Below, piece by piece: positions 19,867 to 28,826 of a stretch of DNA of 64,000 bases. Both the position numbers and the translations under genes were made by a program. The stretch is from JALOOX01 sp964557955 (GTDB lineage Bacteria; Desulfobacterota; Syntrophobacteria; Syntrophobacterales; Syntrophobacteraceae), in NCBI GenBank assembly GCA_964557955.1, contig CAZLCS010000027.1:1-64000 (forward strand). The letters are read 5' to 3'. Under the pieces are notes generated by a model. That model made no database searches, was not told the DNA's origin, and saw only the letters and a list, made by a program, of their open reading frames with translations. Numbering within the stretch: position 1 is the first letter of the stretch; each line of letters opens with the position of its first letter.

Positions 19867-19927
19867 AACACCCTCGAACCCGAATCCCTCCACCGCCAAC
19901 GCCGCCCGCCTGCCTGCCCTTGTCAAA

Positions 19928-21151
19928 TCAGACGGCAGGGATCGCCGTTCCCGGTTTCATCCCCAGCATCAACGCCCACACCCTCTTATCTTTTGTCCTT
20001 TCCGACACTTGCCCTGGCAACTTTGAAGCAGGGGCGCAAGGCCGATCTGAATACTTGAAAATCAAAGTCAATTTGAAAGGAACGCTTTTCACAAAATGCA
20101 TGGAGTCCAGAAAATCTGTCTCTGTTTCGCCTGGAAACCCGATGATGAGGTGGGTCTTGACATAGAGACTCGGGCAGGCATGAATCAAGGCCGTTATGGC
20201 CTTTTGAGCATTTTGGGCAGTGTAGCCTCTCTTCATGAGCTGGAGTATTCTTTCACTTCCCGACTGTATGGGTAGAGAGATGGGACCAAGTCTCTTGCTG
20301 TTCCCTGCAAACAATTCCACGAGTGGAGAATGCCACTTGACAAGCCATTTGGGAGAAAAGTCATCGAACATCAACTGAAATTCTTCTTTGTGTCTGAAAA
20401 TCTCTTCGAGAAGCTCAACTATATTCGAACCGGATTCAATTCCGTACGACCCGACATCTTCGGCTACCAGCCGAAAGTGTCTGTGACCTCCGGCCAGCCC
20501 TTTGCGAAACTCCGCCAGAACATCATCCATCGGCTTGGAACGTAAGGATCCGGCTTCGAACCGTATGGCGCAATAACTGCAGTTTCCAGTACACCCACTC
20601 GATATTCTAATATCATACAGGTTTGAATGCTTAGCTACAGTCGTATGAACCTTATCGAGGAGGCGAAAGGACGAAGCTGCCACGCCCTCCAGCGAATGGA
20701 ATGAGACTGAATCACATTTTGCGCGAAACCAATCATATCGTGTGAAACTGCTTTTCATATACTTGATATAGCTATTCAAGTCATTGGGATCTTTAATAGT
20801 TTCTATTTTCCGAGTTGCTCCTATTATGGAATCCAGTTTATCTTGTTCCTTTCGTGCCAGTGGTATAATATCGAATTCCTTTATGAGCCTTTCTGGGTTG
20901 ATGCCAGCGAGACATCCGAATGCGACGAGAATCGCGTCTTTCTTCGCTCGGCTCTTAACCATTGAAAGATAGTTGGTGCTCATTCTTTCTGAATCACTAT
21001 TGAGCCCACAGGTTCCGACCAATATGATGTCTGCCTGATCAAACAAGTTGGTCATCTGCCAGCCATTTGCTTTAAAATATTCAAATATTACCGCTGCATC
21101 CATCAGACTTCTATTACAACCCATTGGAAAACTGACACAGACTCTCTTCAT
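19928..21151 (-). CDS. MiaB-like methylthiotransferase-type radical SAM protein
   Basis: A 407-residue protein. The N-terminal half resembles the UPF0004 domain with three cysteines in the expected settings (MGCNRS near 11, GTCGLN near 49, FGCLAG near 79), which in MTTases hold an auxiliary 4Fe-4S cluster. The radical SAM motif CTGNCSYC (CX3CX2C) is near residue 185, followed by VAEDVGSYG and LPIQSGSERILQLMKRGY, both typical of MiaB/RimO. The C terminus ends soon after the YSDRPCAPA block, so a full TRAM domain is missing. Known relatives methylthiolate tRNA or protein S12; this divergent, TRAM-less copy may have another target. Pairs with arginase. Confidence 0.8.
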   Translation of the reverse strand: MKRVCVSFPMGCNRSLMDAAVIFEYFKANGWQMTNLFDQADIILVGTCGLNSDSERMSTNYLSMVKSRAKKDAILVAFGCLAGINPERLIKEFDIIPLARKEQDKLDSIIGATRKIETIKDPNDLNSYIKYMKSSFTRYDWFRAKCDSVSFHSLEGVAASSFRLLDKVHTTVAKHSNLYDIRISSGCTGNCSYCAIRFEAGSLRSKPMDDVLAEFRKGLAGGHRHFRLVAEDVGSYGIESGSNIVELLEEIFRHKEEFQLMFDDFSPKWLVKWHSPLVELFAGNSKRLGPISLPIQSGSERILQLMKRGYTAQNAQKAITALIHACPSLYVKTHLIIGFPGETETDFLDSMHFVKSVPFKLTLIFKYSDRPCAPASKLPGQVSERTKDKRVWALMLGMKPGTAIPAV

Positions 21152-21283
21152 CTACGATGGTCCTTGTGTGAGCCTTTCGTCCAGAGACGGGTCAGGCTCT
21201 CTTGAAATCACACCTCTATCCCCCCCACCTTGCCGCGCAACACAGGGCAGTTCTCACTGCCCTCAAATCTGAACCGCTCCAAA

Positions 21284-22600
21284 TCATGCAAACCGGTTCA
21301 AGGGCCGCTTTGCCTTCCACTCCTCCGCCCCGTGTCCGCCCGGCAGAGAGCCTCTTGCCCGCTCAAGCACTGGGCCATTGAACGCAGGGTCTCGATCCAT
21401 CATCGGATACGTCTTGAGTGGTGAGGCAGCCGTTTCGACCCCCTCCTTCAGGATCTGAAAGAACCGCTCCCACACCTTGGCATCGTTCTTGATCCCGACT
21501 CGCCTCTCCATCCTCACGACAACCATGCTCCACTCGGGTATCACCCAACAAAAATTGCGCGCGCCGCCATGGGCAACAAAGCTCCGCGGAGGAGCCGAAG
21601 GCCAGGCACGCCTGCCGTCGGGGCCGATCCCGTTGGTCCACCACATGTAGCCGTATCTTCCCCTCAAGTCGTAGCCATCCACCGGAAGGGCGACCGGCAC
21701 CTGGTTGCTCGTTGCGTCGTCAACCCACCGTGAGTCGAGCAAAGGCTTGCCATCCCAGCAGCCGCGATTCAGGAACAGATGGCCGAAACGGGCCATTTCC
21801 AGCGGAGTGATGAGGATTCCCCCCTCATAGATCCCGGAAGGGTTGTTCAGAAGATGACCGTTCACGTCCCTGTACTCCGTCCATTTCCAATTCGACATGC
21901 CGATCGGGTCTGCAACGCGCCTCTTGAAAACATCCCGGAGAGACTCTCCCGCAACGCGGGTCAAAACAATCCCCAAAAGATGGACCGCGGGGTCGTGGTA
22001 CTTGAAAGCCCCCCCTGGCTCAAACAAAGGTGCCGCGGGAACTGAGTATTTCTCCGGCTCCCCCCAGGGCTTGCTTCGAGTCAGCATCCCTTTCTCGCTG
22101 TCATATCCCGAGGTCATCGTTGCAAGATGCCGCAGGGTCATCTTGCCGTACGCAGCAGAGGCCTGTGCGAGGCTCGGAAAGTGCTGCGCAGCGGCCGTGT
22201 CCATCGTCAGTTTGCCGTCATCCATGAGCAAACCGAGCACCGCCGTCGTGAAGACCTTTGTCCCTGAGTCGATGGAGTGTTGACGATCCATGCTGGAGCC
22301 CCGCCAGATGAGGTACCCGTTCCGAACCACCGCGACCCCCGAGGCCCCCGAGCCGCCGGCCTTCAGATCCAGGTAGCGAACGGCCTTTTTCAGCCATCGA
22401 GAGCTCACACCCTGGCTCTCGGGCGTCCTCACTTCCCATCTGCTCCCTGGAAACACCATGCCATCGATGCTCTTCAGGCATTCAGCGTTGATTTCAGCAG
22501 CTGCCTTCTGGCTGTGAACCGTTGAAGCAGCCGGGGCCACAGCGTGCATTGCTGCAAGAACAGCCAGCATCATCCCCCCACAAACCAAAGGACCCTTCAC
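21284..22600 (-). CDS. Exported beta-lactamase-family serine hydrolase
   Basis: A 438-residue class C beta-lactamase/esterase-fold protein. The signal peptide (MMLAVLAAMHAVAPAAS) is followed by the nucleophile motif SGTK (S-x-x-K, near 112), KYHDPAVHLLG in place of the Tyr-x-Asn motif, and AHGG as the third (K/H-T/G-G) motif. GTG 22600 is chosen because GGAGAAGG precedes it by three bases; GTG 22621 is also in frame. Family members include peptidases, esterases and 6-aminohexanoate-dimer hydrolase-like enzymes; the substrate is not inferable. Not obviously part of the glycan pathway. Confidence 0.8.
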   Translation of the reverse strand: MKGPLVCGGMMLAVLAAMHAVAPAASTVHSQKAAAEINAECLKSIDGMVFPGSRWEVRTPESQGVSSRWLKKAVRYLDLKAGGSGASGVAVVRNGYLIWRGSSMDRQHSIDSGTKVFTTAVLGLLMDDGKLTMDTAAAQHFPSLAQASAAYGKMTLRHLATMTSGYDSEKGMLTRSKPWGEPEKYSVPAAPLFEPGGAFKYHDPAVHLLGIVLTRVAGESLRDVFKRRVADPIGMSNWKWTEYRDVNGHLLNNPSGIYEGGILITPLEMARFGHLFLNRGCWDGKPLLDSRWVDDATSNQVPVALPVDGYDLRGRYGYMWWTNGIGPDGRRAWPSAPPRSFVAHGGARNFCWVIPEWSMVVVRMERRVGIKNDAKVWERFFQILKEGVETAASPLKTYPMMDRDPAFNGPVLERARGSLPGGHGAEEWKAKRPLNRFA

Positions 22601-22671
22601 TGGCCTTCTCCCCCTCAACACTGTTGAATTAGCCTCACTCTCCCGGTCAGGACGGGCGCCACTGGCTCAAC

Positions 22672-22880
22672 GGAGCTTGCCCACGAGAGAGCTCATCCGG
22701 TCACGGGCAAGCTTCGCTTCGTACCTCTCCACACAATTGAGTGTCCACCTCTCGAGTCGTCATTCCGGCAGTCTTTTGGCCGGAATCCACAAAAAAGCTG
22801 GATGCCGGCTTAAAGATTGCCGGCATGACGAGCGGCGAAATGGACATCTTTTTCTGTGAAACTGTACTTAGCCGTTCCAC
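22672..22880 (-). repeat. Dispersed paired-hairpin repeat, copy B
   Basis: In minus-strand orientation it matches copy C: AAAAAGATGTCCATTTCGCC, hairpin 1 (ATGCCGGC arms around TTAAAGATT), a spacer, hairpin 2 (ATTCCGGC-type arms), then CTCGAGAGGTGGACACTC and a third inverted repeat AGCTTGCCC/GGGCAAGCT at 22672-22714. It overlaps the last 20 or so codons and the stop codon of the glycosyltransferase gene to its right. Confidence 0.85.
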
Positions 22881-24165
22881 CCCTTGATACAACAGGATTG
22901 CTCCCCGCGCCTCCCCCTGCTGCATCACTCGATCGACCGTTCACGAGCCGATGATAGATCCCCTCCAGTTCAGCATTCAACTTCTCGATGTCGTAGTTTT
23001 CCTGCACATATGCCCTTCCACGCCCTGCAAGGTCAGCGGAAAGATCTTCGCTCCGGATCAGCCCGAGGATTTTCTCCGCCAGCCCTTCGGAATCCCGCTC
23101 GGGGGCGAGCAAACCTGTTACACCGTCAATGACCAGCTCGGGAATCCCGCTGTGAAAGGTGCTCACCACCGGCAGGCCCATGGCCATGGCCTCCATGAGA
23201 ACGACAGGGATCCCCTCCTGGTCACCGTCTGCGCCGGTGACACTCGGCGCCAGCAGGATGTCCGAGGTCATCATCAATTTCTTCACCTCCTCCTGGTTCA
23301 TCCAACCCAGGAAGCGTACCCTCTCTCCCAGTCCCAGATCCTTTGCCAGTGCTTCGAGCTCGGACCTCAAGGGGCCGTCGCCTACGACCAGGTACTCGAG
23401 GTGAGGACAATGACCGACAACCCTGGAGATGGCCTCGATGCCGTAGCGAATGCCCTTCTTCTCCACGAGCCGGGCAACGGAAAGCACCCGCAACGTTTCG
23501 CCTCTCGCTGCGCCATCCCGGACCTTCCCCAGAGCCCCCGCTTCCACCCCCATACGGTGCACAACAATCTTATCGGGATCACACCCGATTTCAATCAGTC
23601 TGTTCCTCCAGTGGTTGCTGATGGGCAGGCATAAATCCCCATGCTCCAGCAAGTCCCTGTAGATTCCCCTCCGGCTCCTTCTGAGAAAGCTGGTCAGGTC
23701 AAAACCGTGAAATGTGGTGGCCATTTTCCCCCTGAGCGCCCCCGTCAGAATACATTGAACGCCGATGAGGCCGCAGGGGCCGAAGTGGCAGTGAATCACG
23801 TCGAATGGACCTCTGCCCAGGAAAGGAAAGACGCTCCACATGAGGTTGAAAGAAGCCGCAGACCTTCCATGCCTGAAGAAGTCCAGGGCGTTCAACACCA
23901 CCCTCGGGTGCCTGGGAAAGCTCCTGACGGCAAGCATGATCCCGCGCGCCATGCGCTCAACCCTGCCATTCGGGACCTCCGGCAGATAGGTGGTCCGCTC
24001 CAGAAGCGAGTACTTCGCCACATCCGGGTGTTGTTTCCCCTCGCTGCCGGGGCTCGACGCAAAGATTTCGACGTCATGCCCCCGTTCCAGAAGCCCCACA
24101 ATCTGGTTGAGGACGAACGTCTGCGAAAGCGACGGAAATTCAGGCACAATAAATGCGATCTTCAT
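22810..24165 (-). CDS. GT4 family glycosyltransferase (WcaL/colanic-acid type)
   Basis: A 451-residue GT-B enzyme. KIAFIVPEFPSLSQTFVLNQI and VIHCHFGPCG in the N-terminal domain match the WcaL-like colanic-acid subgroup; the donor domain has RLVEKKGIRYGIEAI, FLGWMNQEEV and the EX7E site EGIPVVLMEAMAMGLPVV. ATG 24165 starts the conserved strand, though no strong ribosome-binding site is seen. The last residues (from about AKYSFTEKDVHFAARHAGNL) are translated from repeat copy B, which also gives the TAA stop, so the native C terminus was replaced or extended by the element. Confidence 0.9.
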   Translation of the reverse strand: MKIAFIVPEFPSLSQTFVLNQIVGLLERGHDVEIFASSPGSEGKQHPDVAKYSLLERTTYLPEVPNGRVERMARGIMLAVRSFPRHPRVVLNALDFFRHGRSAASFNLMWSVFPFLGRGPFDVIHCHFGPCGLIGVQCILTGALRGKMATTFHGFDLTSFLRRSRRGIYRDLLEHGDLCLPISNHWRNRLIEIGCDPDKIVVHRMGVEAGALGKVRDGAARGETLRVLSVARLVEKKGIRYGIEAISRVVGHCPHLEYLVVGDGPLRSELEALAKDLGLGERVRFLGWMNQEEVKKLMMTSDILLAPSVTGADGDQEGIPVVLMEAMAMGLPVVSTFHSGIPELVIDGVTGLLAPERDSEGLAEKILGLIRSEDLSADLAGRGRAYVQENYDIEKLNAELEGIYHRLVNGRSSDAAGGGAGSNPVVSRGGTAKYSFTEKDVHFAARHAGNL

Positions 24166-24247
24166 GGGATGAGAAGCGCTCCGATGCGGCTCAATCTCCG
24201 GCAGCACGTTCCCCGACTGCCGCCCCCCTGAGGAGTGAGCTCCCTCT

Positions 24248-25192
24248 TCAAGGAACCGCGTGCCGCTCTTCAATCCGCCTCCTCAGGCCAAGCAGATCGG
24301 CCAGTATGTGAAGGAGATTCTGCAGGGTGGGCGGCAGATATCGATAACCGAACAATCTCCATACATCATAATAGGCAGCCAACCTGCTGTACATGCCTCG
24401 CACCGCCATGGCCCGCTTGTAGCTCAACACCGCAAAGAACCGCTTCCCCTCCTTGACGAGACCTTCGGCATCGGCCGGCGCAACCGTTCGGATGATCTCC
24501 AGCAGATAGAGAAAATCTTCAGCCCAATCCCTCACCTTGACGGCAAAGGTGATTTCCCCCGAATGCTTGCGAAAGCTCGCCTTGATGTCCTCGACCTCGA
24601 CACGGGGCTCGGTCGCGGCAAGCTTCACAATGGCCACGCAATCCTGCAGAAGGTTGTGCCTGGATTCAAAGCCGCCCAATGCACGGAGCTTCCTCGTGTT
24701 GAACAGCGTACTGCAAAGATACCATGCCGTCCGGGCACTGAACCAGCCCCTCAGGAACTCATCCAGGGGACCCTCCTTGACGCAGTTCGGAGCCTTCGAG
24801 CACTCCCTGCCGTTTTCGTCAATGATCCGCACGCCGGTCCTGATGGTGCCGTATTCCGTCCCGTACTGTGCAGCCTTCATGCAGCACTCGACAAAATCAG
24901 GATCGATCAGGTCATCATCGTGGAGAAGAAGAAAGTACTCACCCCTGGCCTGGTCCAGGCAGAAGTTGAAATTATTGGGGGCGCCGATGTTGACGTCGTG
25001 CCGATGGTAGGTCAGCCTCGGATCCTTCATGGACATTACCAGCTCGGGGGTCCCATCGCTCGAGCAGTTGTCGGACACGATGATTTCGATATTGGAGTAG
25101 GTCTGATTCAATGCGCTGGTAAGGGCGTCCCTGAGGAACCCTCCTGCTCGATTGTAAGTAGGTATTCCAATAGTCACGAGCGGTTCTTTCAT
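24248..25192 (-). CDS. GT2 family glycosyltransferase
   Basis: A 314-residue GT-A enzyme: PLVTIGIPTYNRAGGFL, VSDNCSSDGTPELV, NNFNFCLDQARGEYFLLLHDDDLID (DXD-type acidic site) and a conserved Cys-containing acceptor region. ATG 25192 begins directly before the domain; the longer frame adds 14 unconserved residues. Cytoplasmic, inverting by family; donor unknown. It follows the acetylation genes by about 60 bases. Confidence 0.88.
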   Translation of the reverse strand: MKEPLVTIGIPTYNRAGGFLRDALTSALNQTYSNIEIIVSDNCSSDGTPELVMSMKDPRLTYHRHDVNIGAPNNFNFCLDQARGEYFLLLHDDDLIDPDFVECCMKAAQYGTEYGTIRTGVRIIDENGRECSKAPNCVKEGPLDEFLRGWFSARTAWYLCSTLFNTRKLRALGGFESRHNLLQDCVAIVKLAATEPRVEVEDIKASFRKHSGEITFAVKVRDWAEDFLYLLEIIRTVAPADAEGLVKEGKRFFAVLSYKRAMAVRGMYSRLAAYYDVWRLFGYRYLPPTLQNLLHILADLLGLRRRIEERHAVP

Positions 25193-25254
25193 ATTGTATA
25201 CCTCAATGAATCTATTGAATTGTTTTGGATACACCTGTGACTAGATTTATACAG

Positions 25255-26586
25255 TTAGAATCTAAAAAATGATTCGGACAAAGATCCAATATGATATATT
25301 AATAAAACTAAATCAGGCCTAGAGGTTTGTATCCATGTTCTTATACTCATATCATGTCTATACCATCGCAGATCGATCATCTTAAGTTCTCTCACATTAA
25401 GAGAAAGAAAGGCTGCAACCGGCAGTGCAAATGAATCCTTCATCAGCAAGATTCGATAGTTATTTTTATTGTGATTGATAATGAGCTCTTCAGGCCAATC
25501 TCCACCATGGTAAACGGCATAGCGGTTTATAGGTCCATCCACTTCCCGAGCCGTCACCATGCTTTCATCCAGCAGCGCCTCACGAAAGGTCCCGCTCACC
25601 AGGCGCCTTTCATGCCTGTAATCTTCAATGCTGACGGATAACCGTGTAAAAAAATCAGGTGTCAAATAGGAGAACCTGTCGGAACCCACGAAGAAACGGC
25701 CGACCCTGTTCCCAATGGAGCCCAGGAACTCGTAGGGACACTCAATCTCCCTAAAATTTCCAGGATCTCGATTGGCTTCTTCCATCTCGAAACGATATTG
25801 GTTCTTCAAGCGGTCAAAGATCTTCGTGTAACACCAGAACGCAGATCGAACGGTCCAGTGATGATCCGTTCGATAATCCATCGACCCAGGACTCAGACCA
25901 TCCCTTACGGCATCCCGTCTCAGATCCATGAAATCTATGTTGTGGGCTTCCAGGAGTCCTATGAACTCATCTGCGATCCCGTTCGATCGGTCCCTGATTC
26001 CCGCCGGAATCTTCGTGCGCCCCTCAACCACTCTCGGGGGGACCAATACAAAAAGAAGCGGGGTGTGCTGTTCATCGGTCAGGGCCTTGAGATCAGCAAG
26101 CCTGCTGACCAATCCATGGATATCCTCCGTCGATTCCGCAGTCTTCTCAGCGTTAAGCAAAAAATTCGTGAAATGAAGTTTCTCGTCTGAATCCCGATAA
26201 ATGCAGAACTCCGGTGTCTCGACAACCTCCTTGCCGAGGGCGCGCTGCACCGCTCCGAATAGATCCACGAATCCCAGCCTCCCCCACATTCTTCTCTTGA
26301 CCTGGTCCTCTACCAGATCCCGATAATAATATAGTGAATGAACGACCTGCGTGATTCCGGATTGGCACGCCTCACCGCCGCCCCGCTCCACCTTGCGCAT
26401 GCCGTCGGGAACCGGATTCTGCTCATCCAGCAGCTGCGCTATCTCTGAAGACTCTGCTCTTCTCGTCACATATCTATAGATTCCATTGAACATGCTGGCG
26501 AAAAGCAGAAATCCAATCGCCGACACAAATAGGACTGCGGTAAGCTTATGGTGTCGTCGCGCCCCACTGCACATGGTTTCCCGCAT
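25255..26586 (-). CDS. DHHW / AlgX-AlgJ-like O-acetylation protein
   Basis: A 443-residue protein with one N-terminal membrane anchor (about 14-36) and a periplasmic SGNH-like domain. The family's DHHW motif is present in YRTDHHWTVRSAF (about residue 240), preceded by LLFVLVPPRVVEGRTK and followed by a Ser in LLMKDSFALPVAAFL (GDSxS-like block). In alginate and related systems AlgJ/AlgX-type proteins take acetyl groups delivered by an MBOAT partner and place them on polymer. Directly downstream (24 bases) of the MBOAT gene, supporting that pairing. AT-rich. Confidence 0.82.
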   Translation of the reverse strand: MRETMCSGARRHHKLTAVLFVSAIGFLLFASMFNGIYRYVTRRAESSEIAQLLDEQNPVPDGMRKVERGGGEACQSGITQVVHSLYYYRDLVEDQVKRRMWGRLGFVDLFGAVQRALGKEVVETPEFCIYRDSDEKLHFTNFLLNAEKTAESTEDIHGLVSRLADLKALTDEQHTPLLFVLVPPRVVEGRTKIPAGIRDRSNGIADEFIGLLEAHNIDFMDLRRDAVRDGLSPGSMDYRTDHHWTVRSAFWCYTKIFDRLKNQYRFEMEEANRDPGNFREIECPYEFLGSIGNRVGRFFVGSDRFSYLTPDFFTRLSVSIEDYRHERRLVSGTFREALLDESMVTAREVDGPINRYAVYHGGDWPEELIINHNKNNYRILLMKDSFALPVAAFLSLNVRELKMIDLRWYRHDMSIRTWIQTSRPDLVLLIYHIGSLSESFFRF

Positions 26587-26610
26587 CTTCCTGGACGTGC
26601 TATTTTCAGG

Positions 26611-28086
26611 CTAGAAGTTAAAATAAATAAAAGGATTATATGTGCCTCGAACTATGTAGCTTAAAGATATTATAAACAGCCCGAACATCATAATGGGATA
26701 GGTAACTGATGATACTCTTTCCAATACTGTGGCAGATCTTGCATAAAGTACCAATGCCTCCGAATTCGCATCTCTTATATGATCAATCACTTGATTGACA
26801 TGCCCCGCTATGGGCATGAAAAAAAACGCTGCAAAGATAAAATAAACATAGTTTTCGCTTAAATAAAGTATCGTTATATCATCTATCAATATATTACTAT
26901 TTACACCGAACATAACCTTATAATAATCCAATGCCTGTGAAAGACTCGGCGACCGGAAGAGCACCCAACCACACAGGGTGACAAAAATCAAGTAAAAATG
27001 TCCCAATATAATCCAACTCTTGCCATCCTGTGCTTTCCTTGCATATCCACTTATCTTTTCACAAGACAGCAGCACAAAATAATATATTCCCCATACAATG
27101 AATGTCCAATTCGCTCCATGCCAGAAACCCGTAAGCATCCAGACAATGAACAGATTGAAAATCATTCTGGTCTGTGTTGACACCCGACTACCCCCCAGAG
27201 GGAAGTAGACATAGTCTCTAAACCAACTGCTGAGGGAAATATGCCATCTTCTCCAAAATTCTGTTACTGATTTTGAAATATATGGATAGTTGAAATTCTC
27301 AAGAAAATGAAAACCAAACATCCGTCCAAGACCTATGGCCATATCCGAATATCCGGAAAAATCAAAATAAATCTGAAACATATATGCAACGACGCCAAGC
27401 CAGGCAAATGATACGGACAAATCACCCGTTTGCATACCGAAAGCTTTGTCTGCGATCAAAGCCATGGGGTTCGCAAGCAGGACCTTCTTTGCCAAGCCAA
27501 TGATGAATCGACACGATCCTATGGAAAAATCATCAAAAGTTTCCTTTCGGAAATGAATTTGATGAGCCACCGTCTCATATCTTACTATGGGACCCGCAAT
27601 CAACTGGGGAAAGAAAGCTATATACAGAGCAGTATTTAATATATTACGCTGCGCCTGTGCAGCCTGACGATAAATATCCAGAACATAGGATATGCCTTGA
27701 AAAGTAAAGAACGATATTCCAATTGGCAACGCTATAGTAGGAACATTATAGGATAATTGAAAAATCGACTGGACATTAAACATAATAAACATCAAATACT
27801 TAAATATATACATTATGCCAAGATTTATACCAAGCATCGAAATAATGATTATCCGTGAATATAATCGATGCCCCCTATATTGATCAATCTTCAATCCGAA
27901 GTAATAATTTGCAACAATGGAGCCCATCATGACCAGCACAAACCAGGGCTCTCCCCAAGCGTAGAAGAACAGACTTGAAAACAGCAGCAAAACATTGCGC
28001 GCCACTTTGCCTCCGGCCAAACCATAGTACAAAGTCAGCACGGTCGGCAGGAACCATACGATGAAAATGGTGCTGGAGAAGAGCAT
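26611..28086 (-). CDS. MBOAT family membrane O-acyltransferase (AlgI-like)
   Basis: A 491-residue polytopic protein with about ten to twelve hydrophobic segments. AlgI-type blocks are clear: FFYAWGEPWFVLVM near 40, GISFFTFQGISYVLDIYR near 125, PQLIAGPIVRYE near 155, and the active-site region LTGFWHGANWTFIVWG with the invariant His near 310. It transfers an acyl group, by analogy acetyl, across the inner membrane for exopolysaccharide acetylation. Start ATG 28086. Very AT-rich compared with the genes upstream. Confidence 0.92.
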   Translation of the reverse strand: MLFSSTIFIVWFLPTVLTLYYGLAGGKVARNVLLLFSSLFFYAWGEPWFVLVMMGSIVANYYFGLKIDQYRGHRLYSRIIIISMLGINLGIMYIFKYLMFIMFNVQSIFQLSYNVPTIALPIGISFFTFQGISYVLDIYRQAAQAQRNILNTALYIAFFPQLIAGPIVRYETVAHQIHFRKETFDDFSIGSCRFIIGLAKKVLLANPMALIADKAFGMQTGDLSVSFAWLGVVAYMFQIYFDFSGYSDMAIGLGRMFGFHFLENFNYPYISKSVTEFWRRWHISLSSWFRDYVYFPLGGSRVSTQTRMIFNLFIVWMLTGFWHGANWTFIVWGIYYFVLLSCEKISGYARKAQDGKSWIILGHFYLIFVTLCGWVLFRSPSLSQALDYYKVMFGVNSNILIDDITILYLSENYVYFIFAAFFFMPIAGHVNQVIDHIRDANSEALVLYARSATVLERVSSVTYPIMMFGLFIISLSYIVRGTYNPFIYFNF

Positions 28087-28097
28087 CCCCTGCTCCC

Positions 28098-28793
28098 CTA
28101 TGACCGCATTTTAACCAATCTGGCCGGATTGCCGGCTACCACGGCTCCGTCCGGTACATCCTTCGTCACAACCGAACCGGCGGCAACGACAGCCCCCTCC
28201 CCGATTTTCACTCCCCCGAGGATGACTGCCCCGAAACTGATCCACGACTCGTCGCCAATGACGATGTCGCCCTTGGAGCGGATGGGCTGCTCCCGGATCG
28301 GCACGCCTGCCCGGATTCCGTGGTCATAGGAATACAGGGCGCAGCTCGGCGCAATCATCACTCCGGCCCCGATCCGTATCGATCCTTTGTAGGCATTGAT
28401 CTGGCAGCGGGGATGGACGCTGGCCTCATCCCCGATCTCGATACAGCCGTTCTCTCCCGTCTCGAGGATCGAGTCTCGATAGATGCACACCCAGTCGCCC
28501 AGGACGACGGAACCCCCCGTCTCCCTTTGAAAAACCACGACACGATCGTCCATGAAGACATTCCTGCCGAGATGCAGCCGGGAGTGATGGATGACAGCCG
28601 ACGGAGATATGAATCCCTTCGGGCTCATGCCGGCCAGGTAGACCCGCGCCTTGTGAGGATGCGCAAACAGGACGGCCAGGCGGGTGGCCAGTCTGCCCCA
28701 CCTGTCCAGGCCCGCAAACCGCATCCAGAACCGCGTCCAGCTCAGCTCAAGAAAGCTTTGCCTGTATTGAGCCGGCAGCTCGAACTCGTTCAT
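28098..28793 (-). CDS. Hexapeptide-repeat acyltransferase (LbH family)
   Basis: A 231-residue left-handed beta-helix acyltransferase. From about residue 60 the hexapeptide pattern is visible (GFISPSAVIHH, VVLGDWVCIYRDS, IRIGAGVMIAPSC, IVIGDESWISFGAVILGGVKIGEGAVVAAGSVV) and it ends with GNPARLVK. The likely catalytic His lies in YSYDHGI. Uses acetyl-CoA or a similar donor to acylate a sugar in the cytoplasm. Eleven bases before the MBOAT gene; high GC, unlike that gene. Probably works on precursor sugars while the MBOAT/DHHW pair acts on the exported chain. Confidence 0.88.
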   Translation of the reverse strand: MNEFELPAQYRQSFLELSWTRFWMRFAGLDRWGRLATRLAVLFAHPHKARVYLAGMSPKGFISPSAVIHHSRLHLGRNVFMDDRVVVFQRETGGSVVLGDWVCIYRDSILETGENGCIEIGDEASVHPRCQINAYKGSIRIGAGVMIAPSCALYSYDHGIRAGVPIREQPIRSKGDIVIGDESWISFGAVILGGVKIGEGAVVAAGSVVTKDVPDGAVVAGNPARLVKMRS

Positions 28794-28826
28794 GCCCCTC
28801 CACGGAGAACTGAGAAATGTGTATCT

